Positions 41,231 to 52,918 of a stretch of DNA of 59,390 bases are shown here, piece after piece. The translations under genes and the position numbers were made by a program. Each line of letters begins with the position of its first letter. The first letter of the stretch is position 1. The notes beneath the pieces were generated by a model. That model did no database searches. It was not told the DNA's origin and was given only the letters and a program-made list of their open reading frames with translations. Source of the stretch: Chlorokybus atmophyticus (Eukaryota; Streptophyta; Chlorokybophyceae; Chlorokybales; Chlorokybaceae); the NCBI GenBank assembly GCA_009103225.1, contig RHPI01000671.1, forward strand, positions 43,709 to 103,098. The letters run 5' to 3'.

Positions 41231-44200
41231 CGACACTGGCATGCAGACCTCACACTCTCTGTCATGCGGTCAACAGCTCAGTTGGCTTAACGCGTATATG
41301 GCGGGGTCCTGTGCATGTCCATGTACACTGTTCAGTGGAATACAATCAGCAGTTACGTGTTGTTGCTGCTGTGATGCAGCTCAAGTCTGTAGTTGTTGAA
41401 TGCGGGGGATTGACTAATACATGGCTAGCTCGCCTAGTAGCTGTGATCTGCAGATGTTGTCGTGTATGACGCACCTTCATGTCGTGGCATGCAGTCAGGG
41501 TGCTGGTGAGTATGGGCACAAACCTCGCGGTGCATCAGGTGAGTGTGTCGCTCCACACATGACATGGTTGACATAATGATCATTGCATGGTAGCCCAAGC
41601 ATGTGTGATTAACGAGAGCGACCAGAGCTTATCTGTAAACACCTACAGTCACCAAGAGTGTCTAATCAATATCGCTAGCTACCTGCGTCTTGGAGTGAGT
41701 CAAAGCTATTTGAAGGCACTCCAAGCCGTACCATACCGTAAGTGACCTAGAAATACTTGTAAACACATGAAGCCATCATGAGTGTTCAATCAGTATTTAT
41801 AGCCTGAAGCAACTCAAAAATAACCTAATGCATCTTGAAGGAACTCACATTACTCAAGAGTGTCTTACCGTTGTCTTAAACTACATGAACTAACCTGATA
41901 CAACATTGAAACTACTATAGCGATGTAGGGCTCAGTAGTGTACGTAGTTGGTTAGGCCTAGACATTGCCCCTGCCCAAAGTTGCATATCACAGTTGTCAT
42001 CATGTTCTGCCTACGGTCCATGTGTGGCCAGTAGGCATGTTTGCAGCTGGATAAATGGTGTGTGCTATTGGCAAATTGCGTAAATATGTAGCATCAATAG
42101 TAAAAAAGCTTTAATTGCCAGTTCAACAGTTCTTATAGTTTACATGCAACTGTAAATCGTGTACAGTGTGAAATGTGCATCTAGATTACGTGTGCATATC
42201 ATATTACAAATGATGTCGCATACCTTGTTAAGCAAGTGAATATGAATATCAATTCATTGAAATATTAAAAAATGCTCACTCATATATATGTTACAAGAGC
42301 ACTTAATCTTCCAGCTGGCTTGGAAGCTGCTAAAAGACGAAACACATGTTTTAGTGGGACAAAAAGCCCTTCAGGGCTCGCTCCGCGGACGGCAGCGGCA
42401 CTGCGTTGACTATAACAACCAAAGCAGGCTGTACAACATCAAGTCTTGATAATGTAGAGCTCCAGCAGCTTCACAGCGGCGAAGACCCGCTTCAGCCTGT
42501 TAACCCTCTTGTTACATAGAGAGACGTGCAGACTGTGGTTGCCGAAGTTGTTGATGCCATCAACTAAGTTGCTTCAAGATTATGAGCTGCGGATTGCAAG
42601 GTTAGTCGTGGAACGTCGCACTCGATCAATGATTTTCATTGATATAAATGACTTGGGAATGGTGTTACATATAGAGCTTCCGGAAGTTACTGTTGGAATT
42701 GGCACATTGCATGTTGTAAAGGTGACAAATGGTTATCCATTCACTCCATTAATGTCAATGTGTTTATGGTTATGCCTTACCTTTCAAGGAAGCTATGCTT
42801 TTCCTTCATTCCATCAAGTATTAACTTTATGGAAATTTAACACGTATGCATAAGTACATGTCTATGAGATATTCCTAGGCCCGTTGATTGTTGATATGTC
42901 TGCTACCATGTGGCTTGAATAAACAACCAATGTTGGTCACGGAGTGGCATCAAACTTTCCTTTACATGCAAATGACTAACTTGTTAAATGTGGTACAAGT
43001 TTGATTCACACAATTGCCATAGCTAAACTTGAATGCAGTTTGTAAGCCAATCAAATGAACCGAAAAAACGTCTTAACAAGCGCATAACTTGCCTGCCCAT
43101 TTGGCTGCAATATATCCACTTGAAGAATCTACATACGCGAGTCGACAACGAGCCATGTGCACACATTGATTAAAAGACGCTAAGGCGCCGACCTATTTCG
43201 CGAAGCGTCTTTAACGAGACTTATGTAGTCGCACTTATTTTCGTCATTATTAATTGGCAACACTAACATGGCATAAGCTAGCTTGACCCATTTGGTAATA
43301 GGAGTAATGGCGATTGCCGTAATTATTACCATATGATCATACATGTGCATGTTGATGTAACATTTCGTCGCTGTAGATTGATTTCTCTTTCTACAGTCTT
43401 TTACTAGGTTAGTTTGTGATTGGGAATTGTACTACGGTAGTAGTTGAGTCAAGAATGTGTTGCAATAAAAACAAACAAATTGTAATAAGCATATCAACCT
43501 GACAGTTTATTAACATGCAATTGTATTACAACATCACAAAACATTTGACATCATATTGCATGGACGCCCAAACTTACACAACGAAATGAGCCAAGTTAGC
43601 AGTCGGTAAACCACAACGCTCATACTACGGATTGCATTAAAAATTAGGCTTGCCAACAGCTTGAAGTCGAATTGTTGCTAGCCTGCATATCATTCAGATC
43701 ACGCCTATCAACCTTATAGATTGTCAGTACAAGCGCGGTATAGATTTATATTATGCATCAACCCTAACAGACCTATGAGCCAAAAACTCTCATCCGTATA
43801 CATTGCAATAACGCACGCGGACATTGACCGTGTGTCATTTGACGACATTTGCGTCATAAGAAGCATGATGGTGAATGATCCCCACTACCCTTCTACCCAA
43901 GGCCTGCATACCCGTTTTTGCTTGATTTCATTTATATCTGGCTGGGATCTTTTCTACCGCGAGGTAATAGAAACACCATTACCGTTTTGCAAGAGCTAAA
44001 CGAGCACTAGGGCAGCAGAGGGGCAACTTACAGGTGCGCAAATGGAATATTGATGGCCTTACAATTGTTGAAGTTGGTGTAAAACCGGTTCGGCTGCAGT
44101 TCAATAAGGTTGGTCTGTGTAAATGCATGCCCGCAATGCAAGGGTATTAAGCTCAACGCTGCCTCTTAATTTTAAGATGCATGCATTCAGCAAATTGTGT

Positions 44201-45363
44201 TGGTGTGCTTGATGTACAAAATACGGTTTTAAGAGGTCAACGTGTGCGACATAAGTGCACTGCGATGCGTAAAAGCTGCAACAGATAAAAAAGCTTCACA
44301 CATGGATTGCAAAAAATGAGGAAGTGGCGGCACCAGCACGGATCGGATAACGGACATCAAGTCTTTTATGCACGGCACCGATGTCTAAGCTTTGATTAGC
44401 TCACTCGTGCTGGTTTTAAGCAACCTTCATTGAACCCTACACGTTCTTTGTCAATTCTCAACCCGTGTCATCACTCTGATGCATATGCGCGGCAGGCGTA
44501 ATTGTTCCATGTGAGTAAAGGAAATAATAAAGCTTTCATGCAAAACGGTAGTCCATGTAATTGGAACCAATGAGTATTGTATAACAAATACATCATACAC
44601 ACCGAGTCACACAACCACTAGTTGCGAGCCAAAAGTTGCTAGCACTTACATCCATTTGCCAAGCCGTGAAATGATAAGGACCTTAGCATGGTTCTTGTCA
44701 TTAAGTAGAATGGCATTTCACTTAAGCTTCATTTTCTTAATACTTTATACGTTCAGGTCATACTGGTACTATGTACATACGGCCCTTCGGATCAGCTGCA
44801 AGACGACACAGCACTAGCATATCATAGATATTAGTTAGTTGCTTGTAGCAACAACCTTATAAGGACTTAAGCTACACAAAGCAATGGAGGTTTGTTTCAT
44901 GCACGTGCAAGACATTGATATGTCTATGATAACAAGTGAGTCATATGTAAGTTAATTATTTAAAAATTGAATAATACATGTGTACATACTGCAACAAAGT
45001 TGCTAAAAGTTTCATTATCGCTATTACTGCATGTGTTGCCACTCATCATTATTGTATAAAGAGTCTGATCATATCATTGCGATGCACGAGCATGACATGC
45101 TTAGTCGAAGCTTATCATGCTCGTGCATCGCAATGATATGCTTTATCGTTTATATAAAAGTATATAAATGGACATCAAGAAAAAGAACTATGTATGAAAC
45201 ATTCAATGCAAGAACGCATGTTCCGGCCTTTCTTTGTGCAGCTCTTTGCATGCAATGTTAATGCACTGTGCATCGACAACAGATGCAACACAGCAGTGTT
45301 ACAGCCCAACTTATAGGCCCAATGAATTGACAAAGTTACAACACGCGTTGATACACCCATGTA
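41231..45363. other. 4.1-kb gene-poor, AT-richer region
   Basis: UBP14 3' flank followed by AT-richer sequence. About 41640-41880 has imperfect repeats of about 115 bp sharing AAGAGTGT, CAATCAGTAT-like and ACTC words. A weak hairpin (AAAGACGC...GCGTCTTT) lies near 43173-43213, and a perfect 26-bp-arm hairpin at 45070-45140. Open frames at 42509-42853 and 43721-43999 have no recognisable domain or flanking splice support. Confidence 0.55.
45070..45140. ncRNA. Perfect 26-bp-arm hairpin, possible small-RNA precursor or MITE
   Basis: Arms 45070-45095 and 45115-45140 are exact reverse complements (left arm begins CATATCATTGCGATGCACGA) around a 19-base loop. A transcript from either strand would fold into a 71-base hairpin, which is the size of a pre-miRNA. 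Perfect pairing suggests a recent inverted duplication. It could equally be a miniature transposable element remnant. No flanking target-site duplication is obvious. Confidence 0.45.
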
Positions 45364-45601
45364 TTAGCCTCGTGGTGATACTCCGCTGAAGGAATCAACA
45401 ACAAAACGTAACGACCTGACGGCATCGACAGTCCCAGCAGCAGGTGGCAAGCGATTGGCAGGCAAGTACGGTAAACAGAGGCACAACACGTCGGCGTCGT
45501 TGACATAGTCGACGTTGGCGTTGGCGGGGCAAAGGGAGAGCCTCTGTCGGGATTCTATCTATCGCTTGTGTGCGTACCTGGGGGTCTACAACGGCATCCA
45601 T
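45364..45601 (-). CDS. Possible 57-residue protein, three exons
   Basis: ATG at 45601. Exons 45578-45601, 45416-45543 and 45364-45385 join with consensus sites (CAG|GTACGC, GACAG|AGG, TCAG|GTCGTT, TTCAG|CGG) and close at TAA (174 nt). The translation begins MDAVVDPQ and continues RLSLCPANANVDYVNDADV. The middle exon looks coding, but I recognise no family. It starts 284 bases from UBC27, head to head, which fits the layout of neighbouring pairs. CAACGGTTCAAT lies 27 bases upstream of the ATG. It could be a real small gene, a gene fragment, or chance. Confidence 0.35.
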
Positions 45602-45885
45602 TGGACGTGCGTCTTCCACAGCGCAATCAACGGTTCAATACCTGAGACCACTGCTCAACCTCGTCTTGTTTGAGCAGTGAGGTCACCTGCACGGCAGCGT
45701 TGTCGGTGACACGTCAAAGTGGAACGGTTGTTGCTGGTCTCCCTCTCTTATCGGTGACTTTGTAGCTTGTATCCAGTAGCCAGCAAATATAAGCACAAAG
45801 GAGAGAAGGAAATCATCTCTCTCTCGCCCTTCATATACAGACGCAAAAGTCCGCAGCCCTGGCGTGCGCCAGGCGAGCGGCTGCT
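45602..45885. promoter_or_regulatory. Upstream region of UBC27, shared with the small minus-strand frame
   Basis: 284 bp. It holds CAACGGTTCAAT (45628-45639), which is the reverse complement of ATTGAACCGTTG, a GGAACGGTTG (45721-45730), and an imperfect inverted repeat around 45650-45685 (ACTGCTCAA...TTGAGCAGT). Promoter function is inferred. Confidence 0.4.
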
Positions 45886-47821
45886 ATGCAGCTGGACGCA
45901 GCACGCGTCCAGAAGGTAAGCAGTCTGCTGTTTTCATACACGCATTAATTTTGTTTTTGCGTCTGTCGGTGTCCCTCACTGCACGAAATGAGATCGGCAC
46001 AGGGGTTTGTACTCATAATGGTATTATTATTGATGTCGGTATGTGTCACGTCATTGCTTTCACGGACGATGCATTAGGCACGTCATCTGCGCAACCTGAG
46101 TGCGTGGTTCCAGTCCTCTCAGGTGTGCTGTGCGCATCGGTGACCTTACATTAAACTCACATGCATCTTACGTGTAAGTTACTTACTACATGCATATACA
46201 CATGTATTCAAACACACATATATAGACACAACTCATACATACATTAGCAAGTCACGCGCCGCACACACATCAACACTCACACACACATGCATACAAGAAC
46301 GTGCACGGCACATCATACTTTGTGATGCCAGCCCTCAATCACCAACAACACTCTTGCTTGCTCATTCCGCTCTTCGGTCGCAATAGGAGCTTGCGGAGCT
46401 GTCCCGCGACGCTTCCTCCTCCGGCGTGGGCGTGTCGGACGTATCGTCCCTGACGGACATGACGGCCTACATCGCGGGGCCGAGAGACACACCATACGAG
46501 ACGGGACACTTCAAGATAGCCATACAGCTGCCGGGTGAGGGGGTTGTTGTTGTTGTTGTTGTGGGTGTGGGTGTGCTACGCTGCAGTGCAACGAGTGATA
46601 ATGAGTCAGACAGTGACGGGGGGCTGATGAGTCGTGTTGGCTCGTTTCTTATCATCTGCGTGCAGCGGCGTACCCGTTTGAGCCTCCAAAGATGCGCTTC
46701 ATCAGCAAAGTATGGTGAGACCGGACCCTCCTCCTCCAGCCGCACACGCACGCACGCATGCATGTGCATGTGTGCGTACATACACACACGCGCGCACCAA
46801 CACGCACACGTGCATGCACGCACACATGCTCGCACGCACCAACACCAAGGGCGGTGTGTCGCAAGTGTGCATAAACCCGTGCTGTTGCTTTCCTGTCAAT
46901 CAATTGCATGCAACCCAACACAGCAGTAGCAGAAGTTGTTGCATTGGGGACAGGCTATGACGTGAGTGTTTGGTATGCTAACGCACACGTATATCATGTG
47001 TAACGCATCCATCCACGCGCAGGCATCCCAACATCAGCAGCGCGAACGGTGCGATCTGCCTGGACATCCTCAAAGACGCGTGGTCGCCCGCACTCACGCT
47101 ACGCGCGGCACTCCTGTCGCTGCAGGTCCGCACACTCAAACATCTCTCACTCATCTCACGCACTCCCTCGTCCAACACTCGGTCTCACGTAGTCTCACCA
47201 CCACATGTGCACGCGTGTCTTTTCAGGCTCTGTTGTCGGCGCCCCAGCCGGACGATCCCCAAGACGCCGTCGTCGCACGCCAGGTACGCACGCTCGTCGT
47301 TGGGCAAACCACATCACGGTTGTTTGGGTGTTTGGTGTCGGGACGGACACGTCGCTGTTATGCGCGTTGCCGCAGTATCTCGACGACCGCGAGACGTTTG
47401 AGAACACGGCGAGGTACTGGACGCAGGCGTTTGCGAGGAACGCCAGCGAAGACGATAAGGTGGGTTTGTGCGTGTGTGCATACATGTACATGTGGGTCTG
47501 GGTTGGAGGATGTGCACGTGCGCGCGCGCGCTGGGGCGTGGGTGTGCGTGTACATGTGCGTGGGTGTGCATGTAGTGCATCTGATGGGGTTTAAGGATAG
47601 CTGTGTGTGTGCATGCGCATGAGTGTGTGCGTGTATTCGTTCGTGCATACGTGTATGTTACTAATTGCTTGTGAGAAAGAGAGCCTTACTACAACAAGTA
47701 ACAACCGCATCAGGTCAAGAGCATAGCGGAGATGGGTTTCGATGAGGCGCAGGCGCGCGCGGCGTTGGCGCGGCACAACGGCGACGAGAACGCCGCGCTC
47801 GAGTCCCTTCTCAATGGATGA
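45886..47821 (+). CDS. UBC27: E2 ubiquitin-conjugating enzyme with UBA domain (UBC27/UBE2K)
   Basis: Transfers ubiquitin, in this subfamily typically building K48 chains. Seven exons: 45886-45915, 46387-46534, 46666-46714, 47023-47125, 47227-47283, 47376-47459 and 47714-47821. Total 579 nt, 192 aa. The UBC fold has [25 protein letters not shown], the HPN tripeptide and catalytic C88 ([17 protein letters not shown]), then [14 protein letters not shown]-terminal UBA follows at about 158-192 ([18 protein letters not shown]). The length fits UBE2K (200 aa). An AATAAA lies at 47907, 86 bases after the stop. It ends 285 bases from the end of the YceD-like gene, tail to tail. Confidence 0.95.
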
Positions 47822-48106
47822 CACACACGCCCGTCGTCAACCATATGTGTGACGCTATCATCATTGTCTGTTCCTTATTGCTCATTCGCGCGTACACGAA
47901 ACACACAATAAACCTATACAACCCAACCAGATTGCGATACCATTGCCTTTGCTAAACGTTCGAATACAATTTTTCCATTGGTAACCAACAAGCTGTACAC
48001 CACAGGGTAATGTACACACTTGGTATTTTGCCTGTACATCCTCCCCTTTATTCTTTGAGGACAATTCCTACCACCAGTCCCAGTATGGTCTGTGTGACAT
48101 TTAGTA

Positions 48107-50105
48107 TCACTGTTTGGTGCTTTGTTGTTTCAAGGCGTTTTTGTCCAGCCGCAGCAGCGGCGCCCAACGCGAGTCCACGCCACCGCTTGTATCTCCTGCC
48201 TCTTTGGCTTCGGCACCGCTGAGCCCTGATTGAGACAGAGCACATTGTGGATTTGATGGACAAACATACAGTCCTGGGGGTTTCAATTCACATAAAGCGG
48301 CTCCTGTAGTCCGTACGCACGCAACGGCCTTGTTGGCAAGGCACCTTCACGCTGAGTGCGTGTGCGTGTGCGTGTTTGTCAAGGATGCACGTCTTACCCT
48401 GCCATTGGGAGCTGACAGCCGCGGACTTGCACTTGGCCGAACATACCGCCTGCGTGGTTGCACATGTTAGACAACGACAACAACAACAGTAGTAACCATG
48501 ACAACAACATCAAGCAGCAGCCACCTGGAGGGGTTGGCTGAGTATGATGGCGTCGCGCACGACGGCCGTGAGGTCCGCCACTTCCGCGGAGACCGGGAAG
48601 TGCACCGCCTGATTGCAAGCATGCCAGTCAACTCCGCAACCACAACAAACACACACCACTCTACACAACGTACACACGCACGCACCGCGGGATCATCCAA
48701 CTCCTCTGCTGTCAGAAACACCTCGAAGGGGGCGTCCACCTGCGCACAACACATCGCACTGCCACATGACTCCAACTACACAAACCTGTTGCTGTGTGGC
48801 CGACTTATATTGTATGCGTACCGCTGTTGCAAAGTGTGCGAGGCATCTGTCGCAGTTGCGGTGTATGCGCGTCCTCGCGCGCCCCTTCACGTACAACCCA
48901 CCTACCGCCTGCGTGGCAAAGAGGAGGAGATGTGAGTGAGATTGGTGGTGCCTTATGCTTCCTACATGCTTGAGCAGCTTACAGGCGAAGGTGGTGCAGC
49001 ACGCGCACCTTGCTGATGCGCATCGCGACGTCCACCTCCCCGTCGTCATCAGAGCCACCCCTTCCTGTGTGTCTGTGTGCGTGAGTGGGTTGGTGGGTGT
49101 GCACGCGTATGACAATGCTCTGATTGACTCTCTGTCAAAACACTGTTGTTAACCCTTGCAGACTGAGTGCGTGAGTGAGTGAGTGAGTGAGACACAAACA
49201 CTCCCATCATGCCATGCAAGGGCGTCTGTTGTGGGGTGATTGGAAATCCACACGCCCACGAGTAGTTACACTTACACGGTATACTTACCAGAGCTCGACG
49301 CCCTCTCCTCCTCTTGGTACTCCTCCATCCCCATCTCCTCCAGCGTGGCGGTCTGCCGGCTCTCCCCGCCGCGCTTCTCAAAGTAGCGCAGGTCGGCGCG
49401 GTGGACGGAGATCGCGATCACGGGGCGCCTGGAAAGTTACAATGCACGCGTGCGCGTGTAGTTACATGCGTGTAACTACACGCGCACGCGCACGCAACAA
49501 CTCAGGCATGCACGTGTGCTTGGCATGCCTGCGTGCGTGTGATTACTTGTGCCTGTCGCGTGCTTGTTGTGCGTTGTTCGTGCGCTGCGCTGGCGGGTTC
49601 GAACTTGATATCTGCAGGAGGGAAGGGATAGGTGATACACACATTCGAGGTTGTTCGCTGTGTCAATTGGGATTGCAACACACAAAGATCACAGCGGTGC
49701 AACCAACGAAACCAAAGTGCATTACAGAACGCTGAACAGAGCGCAGCCCCAAGCTGTGCGGCAAAGGCATGAGCAAAGCGGTTCCATCCCCGACCAACAG
49801 CAGACCGCCACACTTCCCTCACCTCGTCAGGTGTCTGTCGTCTGCATGCGACCTGGACGCGCCCTCCATCCCTCCCCTGCCACCGCCGCCGCCGCCGCCG
49901 CCTGTCTCTGCCAGCCTGCTGCTCAGCCTCACCTGGCCGGCTGATTGGCCTGGGCCAGGCTACTGCTGCTGCAGTTCAGGGCAGAAGTCAACAAGCAGGA
50001 GACGACGCAGAAGTGGACTTGACTCAATCAGTCAGTTGCTCACTGACCGTGTGTGGGCGCATGGCTCAACCGCATGCAACCGGCGCTCGCGCATGCCAAC
50101 AACAT
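48107..50105 (-). CDS. YceD/DUF177-domain protein, probably plastid
   Basis: Relatives (E. coli YceD and its plastid homologues) affect accumulation of large-subunit rRNA. Ten exons: 50048-50105, 49933-49968, 49823-49898, 49289-49428, 49009-49064, 48822-48908, 48686-48739, 48525-48608, 48398-48449 and 48107-48225. Total 762 nt, 253 aa. DUF177 signature: GGLYVKGRARTRIHRNCDRC (C141, C144), the acidic FLTAEELDD segment, ILSQPLQAVCSAKC (C200, C204), and the usual C-terminal Arg-Trp-Ala-Pro-Leu (SRWAPLLRLDK). The N-terminus (MLLACASAGCMRLSHAP) is leader-like and is followed by a Gly run coded by GCC repeats. The exon 2 acceptor is a NAGNAG site, so 49965 is an alternative. AATAAA on the minus strand lies 55 bases after the stop (48052-48047). 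Confidence 0.87.
49447..49490. repeat. Perfect 20-bp-arm hairpin beside a splice acceptor
   Basis: CGCGTGCGCGTGTAGTTACA, loop TGCG, then its exact reverse complement. It lies in intron 3 of the YceD-like gene, ending 18 bases before the AG of exon 4 (first exon base 49428). In the pre-mRNA it would form a very stable stem at the branch-point/acceptor region. Confidence 0.92.
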
Positions 50106-50475
50106 GACTGCCACCGCCGCCGCCGCCGCTGCAGGCAGACTTTTCCAACCACTGATCAGTTTCAGCAAAGGCGTTGTGGCTGCAACGCCGTTAACCGTTC
50201 GCCGTTGAATGAGAGACTGAAATCTCGCCCAGCTTCGATCGGGACTGGCACGATCACGATCGAGTGTGCACGTGAGTGGGCGTCATTAGAGTGCATCTGG
50301 GCGCTATGGCGTCGTTTGCAATCTCCCCACACATGCACACACACATACACACAAATACACAAGCAGAGTGCAGCCCCTGGAGCATGCACAGAGAGCGTGT
50401 GTGGCGCGCCATTCACACCCTGAGTGGGGTGAGTGAGTGAGGTCACAAGGCCATGCAAGCAGTGTTGGTGTTGGC
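50106..50475. promoter_or_regulatory. Shared upstream region of YceD-like gene (-) and TALE gene (+)
   Basis: 370 bp between divergent starts. It contains a dense cluster: CCGTTAAC (50188-50195), AACCGTTC (50193-50200) and CCGTTGAAT (50202-50210). The last word is shared with 30042-30050. Myb-type proteins bind AACGG/CCGTT cores. Binding here is inferred. Confidence 0.5.
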
Positions 50476-52918
50476 ATGGAGGCAGAGGTGCAGCGAGTAG
50501 CGTTGGGTTGGGTGGGTTGTGGTGGTGGAGTGGATGCTGGGTTGAGTGGTGGGGTGGATGTTGTGGGGGGGAAGAGGCAACAGCGAGATGAGGAGAGGGT
50601 GGGTGAAGGGGAGAGTGGGTGTGTGAAGGAGGAGGAGGAGGAGGAGGAGGAGGAGGAGGAAGAAGAGGAGGCGCTGAGCTCGCTGAGCGATGGAGCCAGC
50701 CTGCAGCTCTCTGCATGGGATGTGAGCACAGGGTGTACTCCTTGTGCATGTTGGGTTGAGATCACACTCGATTCACTACCGCATGAAGGCATTTGCTGCT
50801 GTTGTCAGCCTCTCTCTCACTGCGGAGACCAATAACACAAATGCGCACATACACAAGTGTGCACTTCCACTCTTACATAGGCGCACGCACACACATATGC
50901 ACGCGCGCCTTGTCTTGTCTCTTTCACAACTTCCCTTGAACCATCATTATGTACAGGAACGCCATTGGTCCACCACCTTCTCCAACAATACCGCCTCTTC
51001 ATCGCACACGCCACCCACAACAACGACGCACACTACGCAGATACCCACCCCCACCCCACGCACGCAGCAGCAAGAGCAACAGGTCGAGAGCTACATGGCT
51101 CTACTCCTCCGGGACGATGATGACATCGACGACATGCTTTTACACGACAACAACAATAACAGCAGTAAGAACAACAACAACAACAAGGATGGGAGCTCCT
51201 CAAGGAGGAAAAGCAGCCGCAGCAAGTCTCTGCTACTGGCGATGGTGATGGCTTCACTGCTGCCCAACGACGGACCAGACAACGACAACAACAACAACAA
51301 CAACAACAACAACAGCAGCAGCAACAATAACAACAATGAGAACAATAACGATGGCAACAACAACAACAACAACAATGATGACAGCGTGGACTCGGTCCTT
51401 GCGGACTTTCTGCGGCGAATCGGTGTCAATCAAGCCAGCGCATTGTCGACCGGCGAGGACGGGAGCGATAAACGACACGATGCTGCACGGCAGGGGTGTA
51501 CGCGCCGAGTGTTGCACATGAAGGAGGTGTGTGCGTTTGCGTTTGCGTGTGCGTGGGGGGTTGGAGGGGTTTAACCAATCATCTTCATACTGCTTGGCCA
51601 CTCAGTTGATGCGACTGGGTGACAGGCTTATGATGCGGTGATGGAGGCTTGTACCAGGGAAGAGGCGCGCCTCGTTGCATCGGTCGAACGCGTTGACAAG
51701 AACAACAATGCCACCACGAAAGAGAGGGTGAGTGCTGGACCCACTTCAAGATGCGGCGCCTGATGACTTTGTGTCATCACTACCACAACATCGTAACATC
51801 ACACCAGCGCACACATGTGCGTGTATGCGTCTGTGTCTGTGTGTGCGCGTGCGTACGCACGTGTGCGTGGCACGTAAACAAAAACAGAAATCATGCACAC
51901 GTACAGGTAGAGAGTGTGAGGAGGCGTTTTGAGCGTGTGAGAGAGCGGGCTCGGGAGGAGTTTACAGCTGGGCTTGAGGTGAACTGGAGTATGGTACAAC
52001 AGGGAAATGAGACTCAAGTTTGTGACGAGTATGAACATGCACGCCACAATGGAGACGCGCAGGTGAGGTTCTTGATATATTTTGCATGTCCTACCATACC
52101 GTATATATGCAGCTATGTGGAGGTTGACACCCACTCGTGTGTGTGCACACACACGCACGCACACAGAGACCAACATACGCACGTGCGGACAAGCACACAC
52201 ATGTATGATGGTAACATACTTGGCGTGTGTGCAGGAGTCCACTTCGGAGCTGGGTGGCCACATAACAGACGACAACCCCGGTACACCAGAGCGACATCAC
52301 CTCGAAGACGATTACAACAACGCGGGTGTAGCAAGCAGCAGCAACGCGAACGGGAAGACCTTGCCGCCGAGGGCGGTCGAGATCATGCGGGCGTGGTTCC
52401 ACGAGCACTTCCAGTACCCGTGAGTGCTGTGTCACTCACTCGTGCCATCTGCTTTTGTCGAGGCGGGACGAGTTGTGTGTGTTGCTGATGTTGGCGTGTG
52501 GGTGGGATGTGCGAAAGGTATCCGACGCTGCTGGAGAAGAAGATGATGGCTGCACAATGCGGATTGCATACCAAACAGGTAGGGCAGTTCACCAACGCAG
52601 TAGTAGCGATGGGCACACAACAGCAGTCCCAGTGATGACATAGTCCATACAACAGTACACACACTCACCGAAATATCCTGCTGAGAGCTGTGCTCCCTAC
52701 AACCAGCATTCGTTATACACAACAGGTCAACGACTGGTTCGTCAACCAGCGCTCGCGAATGTGGAAGCCAACGGTGCGTTATACATAAAGCCTATGAATC
52801 ATTTGGTGCAGCTTGGGCCCGATGGGTTAGCGACCCGAGCTGTCGGTTGCAGGTCAAGGAGTTTCTGGAGAGGCAACAGGCCTTGGATGACGATGAAGAT
52901 GACGAAGATGCAGGGTAG
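50476..52918 (+). CDS. TALE-class homeodomain protein
   Basis: DNA-binding transcription factor. In green algae TALE proteins control the zygote programme. Eight exons: 50476-50721, 50957-51526, 51626-51727, 51907-52062, 52235-52419, 52518-52578, 52726-52773 and 52853-52918. Total 1434 nt, 477 aa. The homeodomain is at about 401-462, with the three-residue Pro-Tyr-Pro loop (HFQYPYPTLLEKKM) and recognition helix QVNDWFVNQRSRMWKPT. The helix combines the NQR of KNOX proteins with the WKP found in BELL proteins. No ELK or clear KNOX domain precedes it; a helical, charged region (residues about 273-358) does. The N-terminal half is low complexity, with a 14-Glu run and long Asn runs. The C-terminus is acidic. 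Start is the first in-frame ATG before a canonical donor. Confidence 0.88.

Noticed and set aside
42509-42853. 114-codon + strand frame
   Set aside because: Protein-like in places but no family, splice or conservation evidence, and it lies in an AT-rich gene-free island.
43170-43213. Hairpin TTAAAAGACGCT...AAGCGTCTTTAA
   Set aside because: Short, imperfect arms around a 20-base loop; not distinguishable from chance in a window of this size.
43721-43999. 92-codon + strand frame
   Set aside because: No family recognised and no supporting splice sites; chance frames of this size are expected.
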